This document shows positions 1 to 7,208 of a DNA stretch of 8,627 nt, piece after piece. The position numbers and the translations under genes are program-made. This stretch comes from Rickettsiales bacterium (GTDB taxonomy: Bacteria; Pseudomonadota; Alphaproteobacteria; Rickettsiales; JALZUV01), in the NCBI GenBank assembly GCA_023301245.1, contig JALZUV010000264.1, positions 1 to 8,627 of the forward strand, in the 5' to 3' direction. A model generated the notes under the pieces. That model was not told where the DNA came from. It ran no database searches and saw nothing but the letters and a program-made list of their open reading frames with translations. Within the stretch, counting starts at the first letter, position 1, and each line of letters begins with the position of its first letter.

Positions 1-62
1 TGCTCCATCGGCAAAGCGTGAGCAAAGAATGGGATGATGAGAAAGAGTAAAAACCACCTCAT
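1..62 (-). CDS. N-terminus of an exported or membrane protein, possibly CcsA/ResC-type cytochrome c biogenesis protein (partial)
   Basis: Only the first 20 codons are in the window. They read MRWFLLFLIIPFFAHALPME, which looks like a signal peptide: an Arg near the N-terminus, a hydrophobic core of about 11 residues and an A-H-A site that could be cut by signal peptidase I. The ATG (62-60) overlaps the TGA of the ResB-like gene (61-59), and an AGGGTG-like ribosome site lies about 7 bases upstream, inside that gene, so the two are probably translationally coupled. In System II cytochrome c maturation, ResB/CcsB is usually followed by or fused to CcsA/ResC. Some long CcsA proteins have an exported N-terminal region opening with a Leu-Pro motif, so that is the best guess. 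It rests on context only; the visible residues do not identify a family. Confidence 0.6.
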   Translation of the reverse strand, partial: MRWFLLFLIIPFFAHALPME

Positions 63-1087
63 GATTTCACCCTACCAAACCGCGAAATACTTTGTAAAAT
101 CAATCCCATCGCCATGATAATACTGGCGATATAGGGGAATAAAAACCCGCTATTTTTGACAATTGCAATCACGCTAGCTTGCCTGCCGTTCATCTCTAAA
201 AAAGACGATTGATAGAGCGTGTAACCGTGGGTACGCAGCGGCTCATTCATCCGAATCACCTGCGACCATTCTAGGCCACCTTCTTCAATAATCGTCACGT
301 TAGATTCATATTCAGATGCGATATCGGAACCAGCGTAGTTATGTTTTTTGAAGGAATTTAATTGCACCTTAAACGGCAGCACGCGCTTTTGTTTTTGCAA
401 AATAAGTTTGTAATTTTCAAATTCAATGGGGGCAGGAATAGCCTCGAACAACACATATTCACCCCCTGCCACTTGTAAGGTGAGGCCACTTAAATTTGCC
501 TCATCTTCCTTTTCTAATACGCGCTTTTTAAGGCTTAATTTCTCGCCCATTACGGGTTCGCAATTTCGGCAGCTCTGCAGTATTTTCAGTTCAAACGGCA
601 GTTCGCTAATATTAGCCCCCGCGCGCAATTGATTGAAGGGAATGCGGTGGGTTAATTTATCATCGGCAAACACCACTAATTCACGCGCGTGGTAATCGGA
701 AATAGTGCGTACCACTTCGCCTTCTAATACAGTGAGGAAACCTTCCTCCTCGGTCAGTGCGGTCACTAGCCCCCCTACCAACAATAGCAGTACGCCTAAA
801 TGAGTAAGGATGCTCCCCGCTTGGGCGCGGTTCCATTTATATTTGAAAGCAAGTTTGATGGCCAGCCCTACAGCGAATAACCCTAATATCGGATATAAAC
901 CAGGCATCGGCACTGGGCCAATCCACACGAGCCAACTGGTGAAGAATATTTTCTCCGCTTCAAAAAGGCCAATATAGCGTTGCGAAATTGTGCCAATCAC
1001 CAACAGCACCATAAGCCACGGCAGAAGCCAAAAAACCAGTTTTGGCCCCGCAAGAAAGCGTACTAGAGGTGAGTTTAAAAGATTCAT
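59..1087 (-). CDS. resB: ResB/CcsB-like System II cytochrome c maturation membrane protein
   Basis: This 342-residue protein resembles the ResB family, which with CcsA/ResC carries haem across the cytoplasmic membrane and attaches it to apocytochromes c. Visible topology is ResB-like: membrane segments near residues 17-35, 60-80 and 92-111, then a large extracytoplasmic domain (about 112-312) and a last membrane segment at about 313-335. The third segment holds His96 (in THLGVLLLLVGG), the place where the family carries a haem-associated His. Near the end of the soluble domain is the family-type motif NEPLRTHGYTLYQSSF (281-296). A CRNC motif (C173, C176) sits in the soluble domain, which could be redox-active or incidental. 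The ATG at 1087-1085 is the only convincing start, although its AAGGGG lies directly against the start codon with no spacer, so initiation may be inefficient. The gene is divergent from glyQ and overlaps the next gene by ATGA. Family assignment is firm; function is inferred. Confidence 0.85.
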   Translation of the reverse strand: MNLLNSPLVRFLAGPKLVFWLLPWLMVLLVIGTISQRYIGLFEAEKIFFTSWLVWIGPVPMPGLYPILGLFAVGLAIKLAFKYKWNRAQAGSILTHLGVLLLLVGGLVTALTEEEGFLTVLEGEVVRTISDYHARELVVFADDKLTHRIPFNQLRAGANISELPFELKILQSCRNCEPVMGEKLSLKKRVLEKEDEANLSGLTLQVAGGEYVLFEAIPAPIEFENYKLILQKQKRVLPFKVQLNSFKKHNYAGSDIASEYESNVTIIEEGGLEWSQVIRMNEPLRTHGYTLYQSSFLEMNGRQASVIAIVKNSGFLFPYIASIIMAMGLILQSISRFGRVKS

Positions 1088-1110
1088 CCCCTTGGCTATT
1101 ACCCAAAAAC

Positions 1111-1139
1111 TTACAAAATGACCATCAGTTTAGTAAAAT
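1111..1139 (+). promoter_or_regulatory. Candidate sigma70-type promoter for the glyQ-panD-glyS-ppdK run
   Basis: TTACAA (1111-1116) and TAAAAT (1134-1139) are separated by exactly 17 bases. The -10 matches the consensus at five of six positions and the -35 at three of six. Transcription would begin near 1146, giving a leader of roughly 40 bases. That is too short for a T-box or riboswitch, and none is visible. It is the best promoter-like pair in the 101-base divergent gap. No comparably good pair was seen on the minus strand for the ResB-like gene. Confidence 0.4.
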
Positions 1140-1188
1140 CATGCCTTTCAGCCTTGCAACTATAGCGCTGCGGCCTTAAAACCATAGC

Positions 1189-2055
1189 ATGAGCAGCTTT
1201 CAAGATATTATCCTTACACTTCACCGCTTTTGGGCTGACCAAGGCTGTGCAATTTTACAACCATACGATGTTGAGATGGGAGCAGGAACTTTCCACCCCG
1301 CCACCACGCTACGCGCGCTAGGGCCACAACATTGGAAAGCCGCTTATGTGCAGCCTTCGCGCCGCCCGTCTGATGGCCGCTATGGCGAAAACCCAAACCG
1401 CTTGCAGCATTACTATCAATATCAAGTAGTGCTCAAACCCTCGCCCGATAATATTCAGCAGCTTTACCTCGATAGTTTAAAAACCCTCGGCGTTGATCCG
1501 CTATTGCACGATATCCGCTTTGTGGAAGATGATTGGGAAAGCCCAACTCTTGGCGCATGGGGATTAGGTTGGGAAGTGTGGTGCGATGGTATGGAAGTCA
1601 CGCAATTCACCTATTTCCAACAAGTTGGCGGGTTTGAATGCAAGCCAGTAACAGGCGAGCTTACCTACGGATTAGAGCGCTTGGCCATGTATATTCAAGG
1701 CGTCGAGAACGTCTATGACCTAAAATTTAATGATGATGGCGTTAGCTATGGCGATGTATTTCTCGCCAATGAACAGCAGTTCTCAAAATATAACCTAGAT
1801 GTGGCCGACACTAGCCTACTGTTCCGCCAATTTGACGATGCTGAAAAGCAATGCAACGATTTATTGGAGCATTCTCTGCCCCTTCCCGCTTACGACCAAT
1901 GCATTAAAGCCAGCCACGCCTTTAACCTGCTCGATGCTCGCGGAGTTATTTCTGTTACTGAACGTGCGGCCTATATTGGCCGCGTTCGTGCGCTCGCCAA
2001 AGGTTGCTGCGCAAGCTACCTCGAATCTATTACACCGAAGGAAAAAGCCGCATGA
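1189..2055 (+). CDS. glyQ: Glycine--tRNA ligase alpha subunit
   Basis: This is the alpha subunit of the bacterial alpha2beta2-type glycyl-tRNA synthetase, which activates glycine with ATP and, with GlyS, charges tRNA-Gly in the cytoplasm. The 288 residues are close to the family length (E. coli about 303) and collinear with it throughout. Class II signatures are intact: motif 2 in YVQPSRRPSDGRYGENPNR (53-71) with Arg58/Arg59, the DIRFVEDDWESPTLGAWGLG block, VTQFTYFQQVGG, and motif 3 as TYGLERLAMY (159-168) with Arg164. The C-terminus has the usual SVTERAAYIGRVRALAK stretch, so the gene is complete. The ATG at 1189 gives the standard N-terminus (SSFQDIILTLHRFW), but no clear Shine-Dalgarno precedes it. 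It is first in a plus-strand run, and its TGA overlaps the panD ATG. Its partner glyS is separated from it by panD instead of following directly. Confidence 0.97.
   Translation: MSSFQDIILTLHRFWADQGCAILQPYDVEMGAGTFHPATTLRALGPQHWKAAYVQPSRRPSDGRYGENPNRLQHYYQYQVVLKPSPDNIQQLYLDSLKTLGVDPLLHDIRFVEDDWESPTLGAWGLGWEVWCDGMEVTQFTYFQQVGGFECKPVTGELTYGLERLAMYIQGVENVYDLKFNDDGVSYGDVFLANEQQFSKYNLDVADTSLLFRQFDDAEKQCNDLLEHSLPLPAYDQCIKASHAFNLLDARGVISVTERAAYIGRVRALAKGCCASYLESITPKEKAA
2037..2042 (+). promoter_or_regulatory. Shine-Dalgarno that fixes the panD start
   Basis: GAAGGA inside the last codons of glyQ lies 9 bases before the ATG at 2052. This supports 2052 as the panD start over the later in-frame ATG at 2064 and the upstream in-frame ATG at 2004. 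Confidence 0.6.
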
Positions 2056-2402
2056 CCCTTACCATGTTTAAATCGAAAATTCATCGTGCAACCGTCACTA
2101 ATGCCGACATGCATTACGAAGGTTCTATTACGATAGACCCCGACCTGCTCGAAGCATCGGGTATTTTGCCATACGAACAAGTGGATGTGCTGGATATTGA
2201 TAACGGCAATCGTTTTACCACTTACACCATTGAGGGCGCGCGTGGCACGGGCGAAATTCAAGTCAATGGTGCGGCGGCGCGCTTAGTGCAAAAGGGCGAT
2301 TTGCTCATCATCATCGCCTACGCGCAGATGGATGAAACGGAAGCAAAAAACTACAAACCCACTGTAGTTTTGGTTGATGATAAAAATAAGGCCCTAAAGT
2401 AA
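2052..2402 (+). CDS. panD: Aspartate 1-decarboxylase (pyruvoyl-dependent proenzyme)
   Basis: PanD converts L-aspartate to beta-alanine, which PanC joins to pantoate to make pantothenate for CoA. The proenzyme cleaves itself before a Ser that becomes the pyruvoyl cofactor. With the start at 2052 the product is 116 residues (E. coli about 126), and every key residue falls on the E. coli number: Lys9, His11, Gly24-Ser25 in HYEGS, Arg54, Thr57 and Tyr58 in the NGNRFTTY stretch. That register, plus the Shine-Dalgarno at 2037-2042, supports this start. An upstream in-frame ATG at 2004 would add 16 unrelated residues encoded within glyQ. The C-terminus is slightly short, but the core is complete through a typical PTVVLVDDKN ending. 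The gene overlaps glyQ by ATGA and glyS by TAATG, so its translation is probably coupled to both. Its position between glyQ and glyS is unusual. Confidence 0.95.
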   Translation: MTLTMFKSKIHRATVTNADMHYEGSITIDPDLLEASGILPYEQVDVLDIDNGNRFTTYTIEGARGTGEIQVNGAAARLVQKGDLLIIIAYAQMDETEAKNYKPTVVLVDDKNKALK

Positions 2403-4414
2403 TGGCTGATTTACTGCTCGAATTATTCTCAGAAGAACTACCTGCAGGCATGCAGCCCAAGGCAGAAAGCTGGTTGCGCGATAACCTCGTTAAAGCGCTT
2501 AAAGAAGCCAAACTTGAACATGGCGATATTAGCAGTTTCCGCACACCACGCCGCATTGCGATTATCGTAAATGGCCTACCCGCCCAACAACCAGATGTTG
2601 CCGAAGAGCGCAAAGGCCCCGCCACATCTGCGCCAGACCAAGCACTTGCAGGGTTCCTGCGCAGCACTGGCCTCACTAAAGAGCAGCTAGAGACACGCGA
2701 AATTAAAGGCAAAGACTATTTCTTTGCCGTGATAAATCAAAAGGGCCTCGCCACTGCGGATGCGTTGAAAGAGATTATCGAAAAATTGCTCGGTCAATTG
2801 CCGTGGCAAAAGTCGATGCGCTGGGGTTCTTACGAGCTAAACTGGGCGCGCCCTTTGCAAAATATTTGCTGTATTTTAGGCAGCGATATTGTGCCGTTGA
2901 AATTCGCGCATCTTACCGCCAATAACATTACCTATGGCCACCGTTTTCACGCCCCTCAATCTATCGAGTTAACGGCTGCAAGCGACTATGAGGCGGTTTT
3001 AACCAAAGCCTATGTGATGGCTGACGGCCTAAAACGCGAAGCTAAAATTAAAGCCGACCTACTAGCCGTCGCTGAAAAATCAAGCGCATCGCTGCTAGAA
3101 GATGCCGCCTTACTGCGCGAAGTAACAGGCTTGGTCGAATGGCCTGTCATTCTACAAGGCGCAATTGACGATAGCTTTATGGACTTACCGCCAGAAGTGA
3201 TGCGTTCTGAAATGCGAAACCATCAGAAATATTTCACGTTGTTGGAAAAAGATGGCAGCGCCTCCAATAAATTCCTCATCACCAGTAATATCGAAGCTAT
3301 TGATGGCGGCAAAGCCGTTATCGCCGGCAACGAACGTGTGCTACGCGCACGCTTGGCTGACGGGCAATTTTTCTACCATAAAGACCAAAACCAATCGCTG
3401 GAACAATGGAGCGAGAAACTAAAAGCCGTTACCTTCCACGCAAAACTCGGCAGCATCGCCGATAAAATCGAGCGTATGAAAAATCTCGCCGAGCCATTGG
3501 CGAAATTGATTCCAACTGCTGATACCGCAAAAATATTACGAGCGACCAGCCTCTGCAAGGCCGACCTCGCCACAGGAATGGTCGGCGAATTCGCTGACCT
3601 GCAAGGCACTATGGGGCGCTATTACGCACTAGCACAAAAAGAAAATGAGGCGGTTGCTGATGCCATCCGCGACCATTATTTACCGCAAGGGCCAAGCGCA
3701 GCGGTGCCGACAGAACCCACCAGTATCGCCGTAGCACTGGCCGATAAACTCGATACACTCATCGGATTATTTAGTGCAGGCGAAATCCCTACAGGTTCGA
3801 AAGATCCGTTTGCCTTGCGCCGCGCCGCACTCGGCGTTATCCGCATCATCTTGGAAAACGACCTACGCATTTCATTAAAAAACTTCATTGATAGTGATGC
3901 TCTCTACCACTTCTTTATGGAGCGTTTACGCGGCGTGTTGAAAGATAAAGGCCTACGCTACGATGTAATTGAAGCAGTGTTAGCCAATACGCAAGATGAT
4001 GATTTCTTACGACTAACGCGCAAAGTGGAAGCTTTGCAGAAGTTTGTTGAAAGCAACGATGCTTCTGCCTTGCTAATCGCCTATGGCCGCGCGGCCAATA
4101 TTCTAGCGAAAAGCGATAAGCAGACACAAACTAATGTCAGCGCAGAATTGCTCGAACAAATTGAAGAGAAAGCACTGTATGAGGCGATGACCTCCACTTC
4201 ATCTGCTGTGACTCTACATCTTACCGCCGAAGCTTATGGCGAAGCGCTCACCTCTTTCGCTGAACTTCGCCAACCTGTCGATGCATTTTTCGAAAAAGTT
4301 ATCGTAAATGCTGACGATGAGAAACTTCGTCAGAACCGATTAACACTTCTTTCAGAATTAGTTGATAACATGCAAAATATTGCTGACTTCAGCCAAATAC
4401 AACAAGCCGCATAA
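2402..4414 (+). CDS. glyS: Glycine--tRNA ligase beta subunit
   Basis: GlyS is the large subunit that completes the heterotetrameric glycyl-tRNA synthetase and provides most tRNA recognition. At 670 residues it is near the family length (E. coli about 689). The N-terminus MADLLLELFSEELPAGM is the family opening. Conserved blocks follow: FRTPRRIAI (about 46-54), LPWQKSMRWG, PPEVMRSEMRNHQKYF, a central FHAKLGSIADKIERM segment (345-359), and GSKDPFALRRAALGVIRII (465-483). The C-terminal tRNA/anticodon-binding region ends with a typical VDAFFEKVIVNADD block. The ATG at 2402-2404 shares one base with the panD TAA (2400-2402). AAGG at 2388-2391, 10 bases upstream, can serve as ribosome site, and re-initiation after panD is likely. 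No frameshift or missing block was seen. Because panD intervenes, balanced alpha and beta synthesis must pass through panD translation or an independent ribosome site. Confidence 0.97.
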   Translation: MADLLLELFSEELPAGMQPKAESWLRDNLVKALKEAKLEHGDISSFRTPRRIAIIVNGLPAQQPDVAEERKGPATSAPDQALAGFLRSTGLTKEQLETREIKGKDYFFAVINQKGLATADALKEIIEKLLGQLPWQKSMRWGSYELNWARPLQNICCILGSDIVPLKFAHLTANNITYGHRFHAPQSIELTAASDYEAVLTKAYVMADGLKREAKIKADLLAVAEKSSASLLEDAALLREVTGLVEWPVILQGAIDDSFMDLPPEVMRSEMRNHQKYFTLLEKDGSASNKFLITSNIEAIDGGKAVIAGNERVLRARLADGQFFYHKDQNQSLEQWSEKLKAVTFHAKLGSIADKIERMKNLAEPLAKLIPTADTAKILRATSLCKADLATGMVGEFADLQGTMGRYYALAQKENEAVADAIRDHYLPQGPSAAVPTEPTSIAVALADKLDTLIGLFSAGEIPTGSKDPFALRRAALGVIRIILENDLRISLKNFIDSDALYHFFMERLRGVLKDKGLRYDVIEAVLANTQDDDFLRLTRKVEALQKFVESNDASALLIAYGRAANILAKSDKQTQTNVSAELLEQIEEKALYEAMTSTSSAVTLHLTAEAYGEALTSFAELRQPVDAFFEKVIVNADDEKLRQNRLTLLSELVDNMQNIADFSQIQQAA

Positions 4415-4417
4415 CTC

Positions 4418-4422
4418 GAGGA
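4418..4422 (+). promoter_or_regulatory. Shine-Dalgarno for ppdK
   Basis: GAGGA lies 7 bases before the ATG at 4430, inside the 15-base glyS-ppdK gap. It is the clearest ribosome site in the run, so ppdK can initiate independently of glyS even on a shared transcript. Confidence 0.65.
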
Positions 4423-4429
4423 TTTAACC

Positions 4430-7078
4430 ATGACCCAATATGTATATAGCTTTGGCCCTAAGGGCTCCGACGGTAAAGCCGCCATGAAAAATTTGCTGGG
4501 TGGCAAAGGTGCCAACTTGGCCGAAATGTCGAACCTTGGCTTGCCTGTGCCTCCCGGCCTAACCATCACAACTGAATGTTGCAAAGTTTATAATAATGCT
4601 GGCAATAAACTGCCCGTAGGCGTGATGGATTCGGTGATGGAAGCCCTCACAAAGGTTGAAGAAATTACGGGCAAACAATTTGGTGGCGCAAACCCACTGC
4701 TGCTTTCTGTTCGTTCAGGCGCGGCCATTTCAATGCCCGGTATGATGGACACCGTTTTAAACCTCGGCCTTAACCCCACTACGGTCGAAGCGCTCGCCAA
4801 ACAATCGGGCAATGCACGTTTCGCGTGGGATAGCTATCGCCGCTTCGTGCAAATGTTTGCCGATGTCGTGCTAGAACTCGATAGCTTCGCCTTCGAACAA
4901 ATGCTCGATGAGAAAAAATTAAGCCTCGGCATTATTGAAGACACTGATTTATCGGCCGAGGATCTGCAAGAACTCGCCGAAGAATTTATGGAATTGGTTG
5001 AACAAGAAACCGGTAAACCATTCCCGCAAGAACCTAAAGAGCAACTCGAAATGGCGATACATGCCGTGTTCGATAGCTGGATGAACCCACGCGCCATCAC
5101 CTATCGCGATATTCACGAAATCACTGGCCTCGCAGGCACTGCCGTTACCGTGCAAGCGATGGTATTTGGTAATCGCGGCGAAGATTGTGCGACAGGCGTT
5201 GCCTTCACCCGCAACCCTTCCACAGGCGAAGCAGGAATTTACGGTGAATATCTTATTAACGCACAAGGCGAAGATGTGGTGGCGGGTATTCGCACGCCGC
5301 TTCCCATCGCACAAGCCGCTGAAACCGAAGCTGAAAAAGGCCAAAGCATGGAAGCGGTCATGCCAGAGCTTTTCAAAGAATTTCTCGATTTAGCCGAAAA
5401 GCTAGAAGCGCATTACCGCGACATGCAAGATATTGAATTCACTATTGAAAATGGCAAGCTATGGCTATTGCAAACGCGTGGTGGAAAGCGCTCGGCCAGT
5501 GCCGCAGTTGCGCTCGTACTCGCCTTTGTTGAAGCAGGTATTATCAATAAATCTGAAGCGGTTAAACGGGTGGATGCTCTCTCGCTCGACCAGCTATTGC
5601 ACCCAATGATTGACCCTAACGCCGAAGTTATCGTGGTTGGCCGTGGGCTACCCGCATCACCAGGTGCTGCCTGTGGTAAAATCGTATTTGATTCGGAAGA
5701 AGCACATGAGGCCGCCGCCAATGGCGAATCGGTTATTCTGGTACGCGAAGAAACCAGCCCTGAAGATATTCAAGGCATGCATTCCGCGATGGGAATTTTA
5801 ACCGCGCGCGGCGGGATGACCTCGCATGCCGCCGTTGTTGCACGTGGTATGGGCAAACCCTGTGTTTGTGGTGCAACCAGCTTACGCATTAACGAAACTG
5901 CAGGCGTAATTACCATTGGAAAGCAAAGTTTCAAACTTGGCGATGTGCTTACCCTTGATGGTAGCAAAGGCGAAATTTACGCGGGCGAATTGCCAATGGC
6001 CTCGCCTGATTTATCGGGTAACTTCGAAACCCTTATGAACTGGGCGGATGAATATCGCACCCTAGAAATACGCGCCAATGCAGAAACGATTGAAGATATT
6101 CAAACTGCGCTCGATTTTGGTGCCGAAGGCATTGGCCTTTGCCGTACCGAACATATGTTCTTCCAGCCCGAACGTATCACCGCCATGCGGGGTTATATTT
6201 TGGCCGAAGATGAAGAGTTGAAAGCAACGCTCCTCACTCAACTCGCAGAGTTTCAGAAAGCAGATTTCAAAGCCATCTTCGCTTTAATGCGCGATAAGCC
6301 CGTCACCATCCGCTTGCTTGACCCGCCATTGCACGAGTTTTTACCGCATGATACGGCTTCGATGGCTGATGTTGCGAAACTCACAGGATTGTCGGTTAGC
6401 ATTTTAGAGAAACGCACCGAGTCACTTTCGGAAACAAACCCGATGCTTGGCCATCGTGGCGTTCGCTTAGGCATGACACACCCTGCACTTTACGAAGCAC
6501 AAATCCGTGCCATCCTCGAAGCAGCGGTAGAAACTGGAGCTGACGTAAAACCTGAAATTATGGTTCCACTTGTGATGTCGACCGAAGAGTTGCGTATTTT
6601 ACGTGAAGTCACCCGCGATGTGGCCGACCAAGTTGGTACGAAAAACTACCTATTCGGCACCATGATTGAACTGCCCGCTGCCGCACTCATTGCTGATGAA
6701 CTTGCTGAAATTGCTGATTTCTTCAGCTTCGGCACGAACGACCTGACGCAAACCACGCTAGGCATGAGCCGCGATGATACAGGCACTTTGCTACAAAAAT
6801 ATCGTGACCTCGGTATTATTGACCGCGACCCGTTTATGGCGCTTGACCAGCAACGTGTTGGCCAGCTCATCAAAATGGCCGCCGATAAAGCCCGTAGTGT
6901 AAAACCGAATATCAAACTAAGTATTTGTGGTGAACAAGGTGCTGACCCTGAATCTATAGCTTTCTGCGCACGCATTGGCCTTAGCACTGTTTCATGCTCA
7001 CCCTACCGTGTGCCAATCGCTCGTCTAGCGGCTGGGCAAACCTCGGAAGAAAAAGATAGCAAAGCTGAAGCTGCTTAG
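4430..7078 (+). CDS. ppdK: Pyruvate, phosphate dikinase
   Basis: PPDK reversibly converts pyruvate, ATP and phosphate into PEP, AMP and PPi. The 882 residues match the family length (about 870-890), and all domains are present. The N-terminal ATP-grasp region has LLGGKGANLAEMS (22-34, Lys26), LSVRSGAAISMPGMMDT (Arg95) and QDIEFTIENGKLWLLQTR (333-350). The swivelling phosphohistidine domain has TARGGMTSHAAVVARGMG with catalytic His466 and the regulatory-type Thr464. The C-terminal PEP/pyruvate barrel has GLCRTEH (Arg572), RLLDPPLHEF (Arg628), Glu747, FGTNDLTQ (Asn770, Asp771) and the acid Cys833 in CGEQGADP. Two local departures from the usual sequence are G351 in QTRGGKR (usually QTRNGKR) and A750 in IELPAAAL (usually IE-I/L-PRAAL). 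The catalytic set is otherwise intact, so the enzyme should be active. It is last in the run, 15 bases after glyS. A regulatory kinase/phosphatase acting on Thr464 is possible but not in the window. Confidence 0.97.
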   Translation: MTQYVYSFGPKGSDGKAAMKNLLGGKGANLAEMSNLGLPVPPGLTITTECCKVYNNAGNKLPVGVMDSVMEALTKVEEITGKQFGGANPLLLSVRSGAAISMPGMMDTVLNLGLNPTTVEALAKQSGNARFAWDSYRRFVQMFADVVLELDSFAFEQMLDEKKLSLGIIEDTDLSAEDLQELAEEFMELVEQETGKPFPQEPKEQLEMAIHAVFDSWMNPRAITYRDIHEITGLAGTAVTVQAMVFGNRGEDCATGVAFTRNPSTGEAGIYGEYLINAQGEDVVAGIRTPLPIAQAAETEAEKGQSMEAVMPELFKEFLDLAEKLEAHYRDMQDIEFTIENGKLWLLQTRGGKRSASAAVALVLAFVEAGIINKSEAVKRVDALSLDQLLHPMIDPNAEVIVVGRGLPASPGAACGKIVFDSEEAHEAAANGESVILVREETSPEDIQGMHSAMGILTARGGMTSHAAVVARGMGKPCVCGATSLRINETAGVITIGKQSFKLGDVLTLDGSKGEIYAGELPMASPDLSGNFETLMNWADEYRTLEIRANAETIEDIQTALDFGAEGIGLCRTEHMFFQPERITAMRGYILAEDEELKATLLTQLAEFQKADFKAIFALMRDKPVTIRLLDPPLHEFLPHDTASMADVAKLTGLSVSILEKRTESLSETNPMLGHRGVRLGMTHPALYEAQIRAILEAAVETGADVKPEIMVPLVMSTEELRILREVTRDVADQVGTKNYLFGTMIELPAAALIADELAEIADFFSFGTNDLTQTTLGMSRDDTGTLLQKYRDLGIIDRDPFMALDQQRVGQLIKMAADKARSVKPNIKLSICGEQGADPESIAFCARIGLSTVSCSPYRVPIARLAAGQTSEEKDSKAEAA

Positions 7079-7103
7079 TTTTAATTTTACTAATTCATTT
7101 AAT

Positions 7104-7138
7104 TTTGCGGCAGGTCAGCAAAGCTGGTCTGCCGTAAA
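7104..7138 (+). terminator. Strong hairpin between convergent ppdK and ilvD, possible terminator for ppdK
   Basis: CGGCAGGTCAGC (7108-7119) and GCTGGTCTGCCG (7123-7134) form a 12-bp stem closed by an AAA loop. The stem extends outward through a G-U pair and three T-A pairs to 7104/7138. Two central positions pair as G-U and U-G in a plus-strand transcript but become C-A and A-C mismatches in a minus-strand transcript, so the structure favours the ppdK message. The base after the stem is not the start of a U-run (TGTGTAG follows), so it is not a textbook intrinsic terminator. It may instead protect the 3' end or act with Rho. Confidence 0.45.
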
Positions 7139-7208
7139 TGTGTAGTAGCCTTGCGTGGGATGTGAACGCGCTCAAGAATTTCACTTTAGAATTCCTTAAG
7201 CTAAAAGA

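Noticed and set aside
1088..1188. Possible T-box or glycine riboswitch upstream of glyQ
   Set aside because: The gap is only 101 bases and the likely leader about 40 bases. No T-box sequence, specifier stem or terminator/antiterminator pair is visible.
2004..2051. Upstream in-frame ATG that would extend PanD by 16 residues
   Set aside because: The extra residues are encoded within glyQ and do not resemble PanD. Starting at 2052 puts Ser25, Arg54 and Tyr58 on the E. coli numbering, and a Shine-Dalgarno precedes 2052.
2311..2712. 133-codon open frame on the minus strand across panD/glyS
   Set aside because: It is antisense to two confident genes, and its Ser/Arg/Leu-rich composition is typical of a shadow frame.
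4949..5344. 131-codon open frame on the minus strand inside ppdK
   Set aside because: It is fully antisense to a well-conserved part of PPDK, has no recognisable protein family and no evident ribosome site.
7171..7200. Second inverted repeat (AAGAATT / AATTCCTT) before the ilvD end
   Set aside because: The stem is short and AT-rich, broken by a bulge and a mismatch, with a 9-base loop and no U-run, so it is likely incidental.
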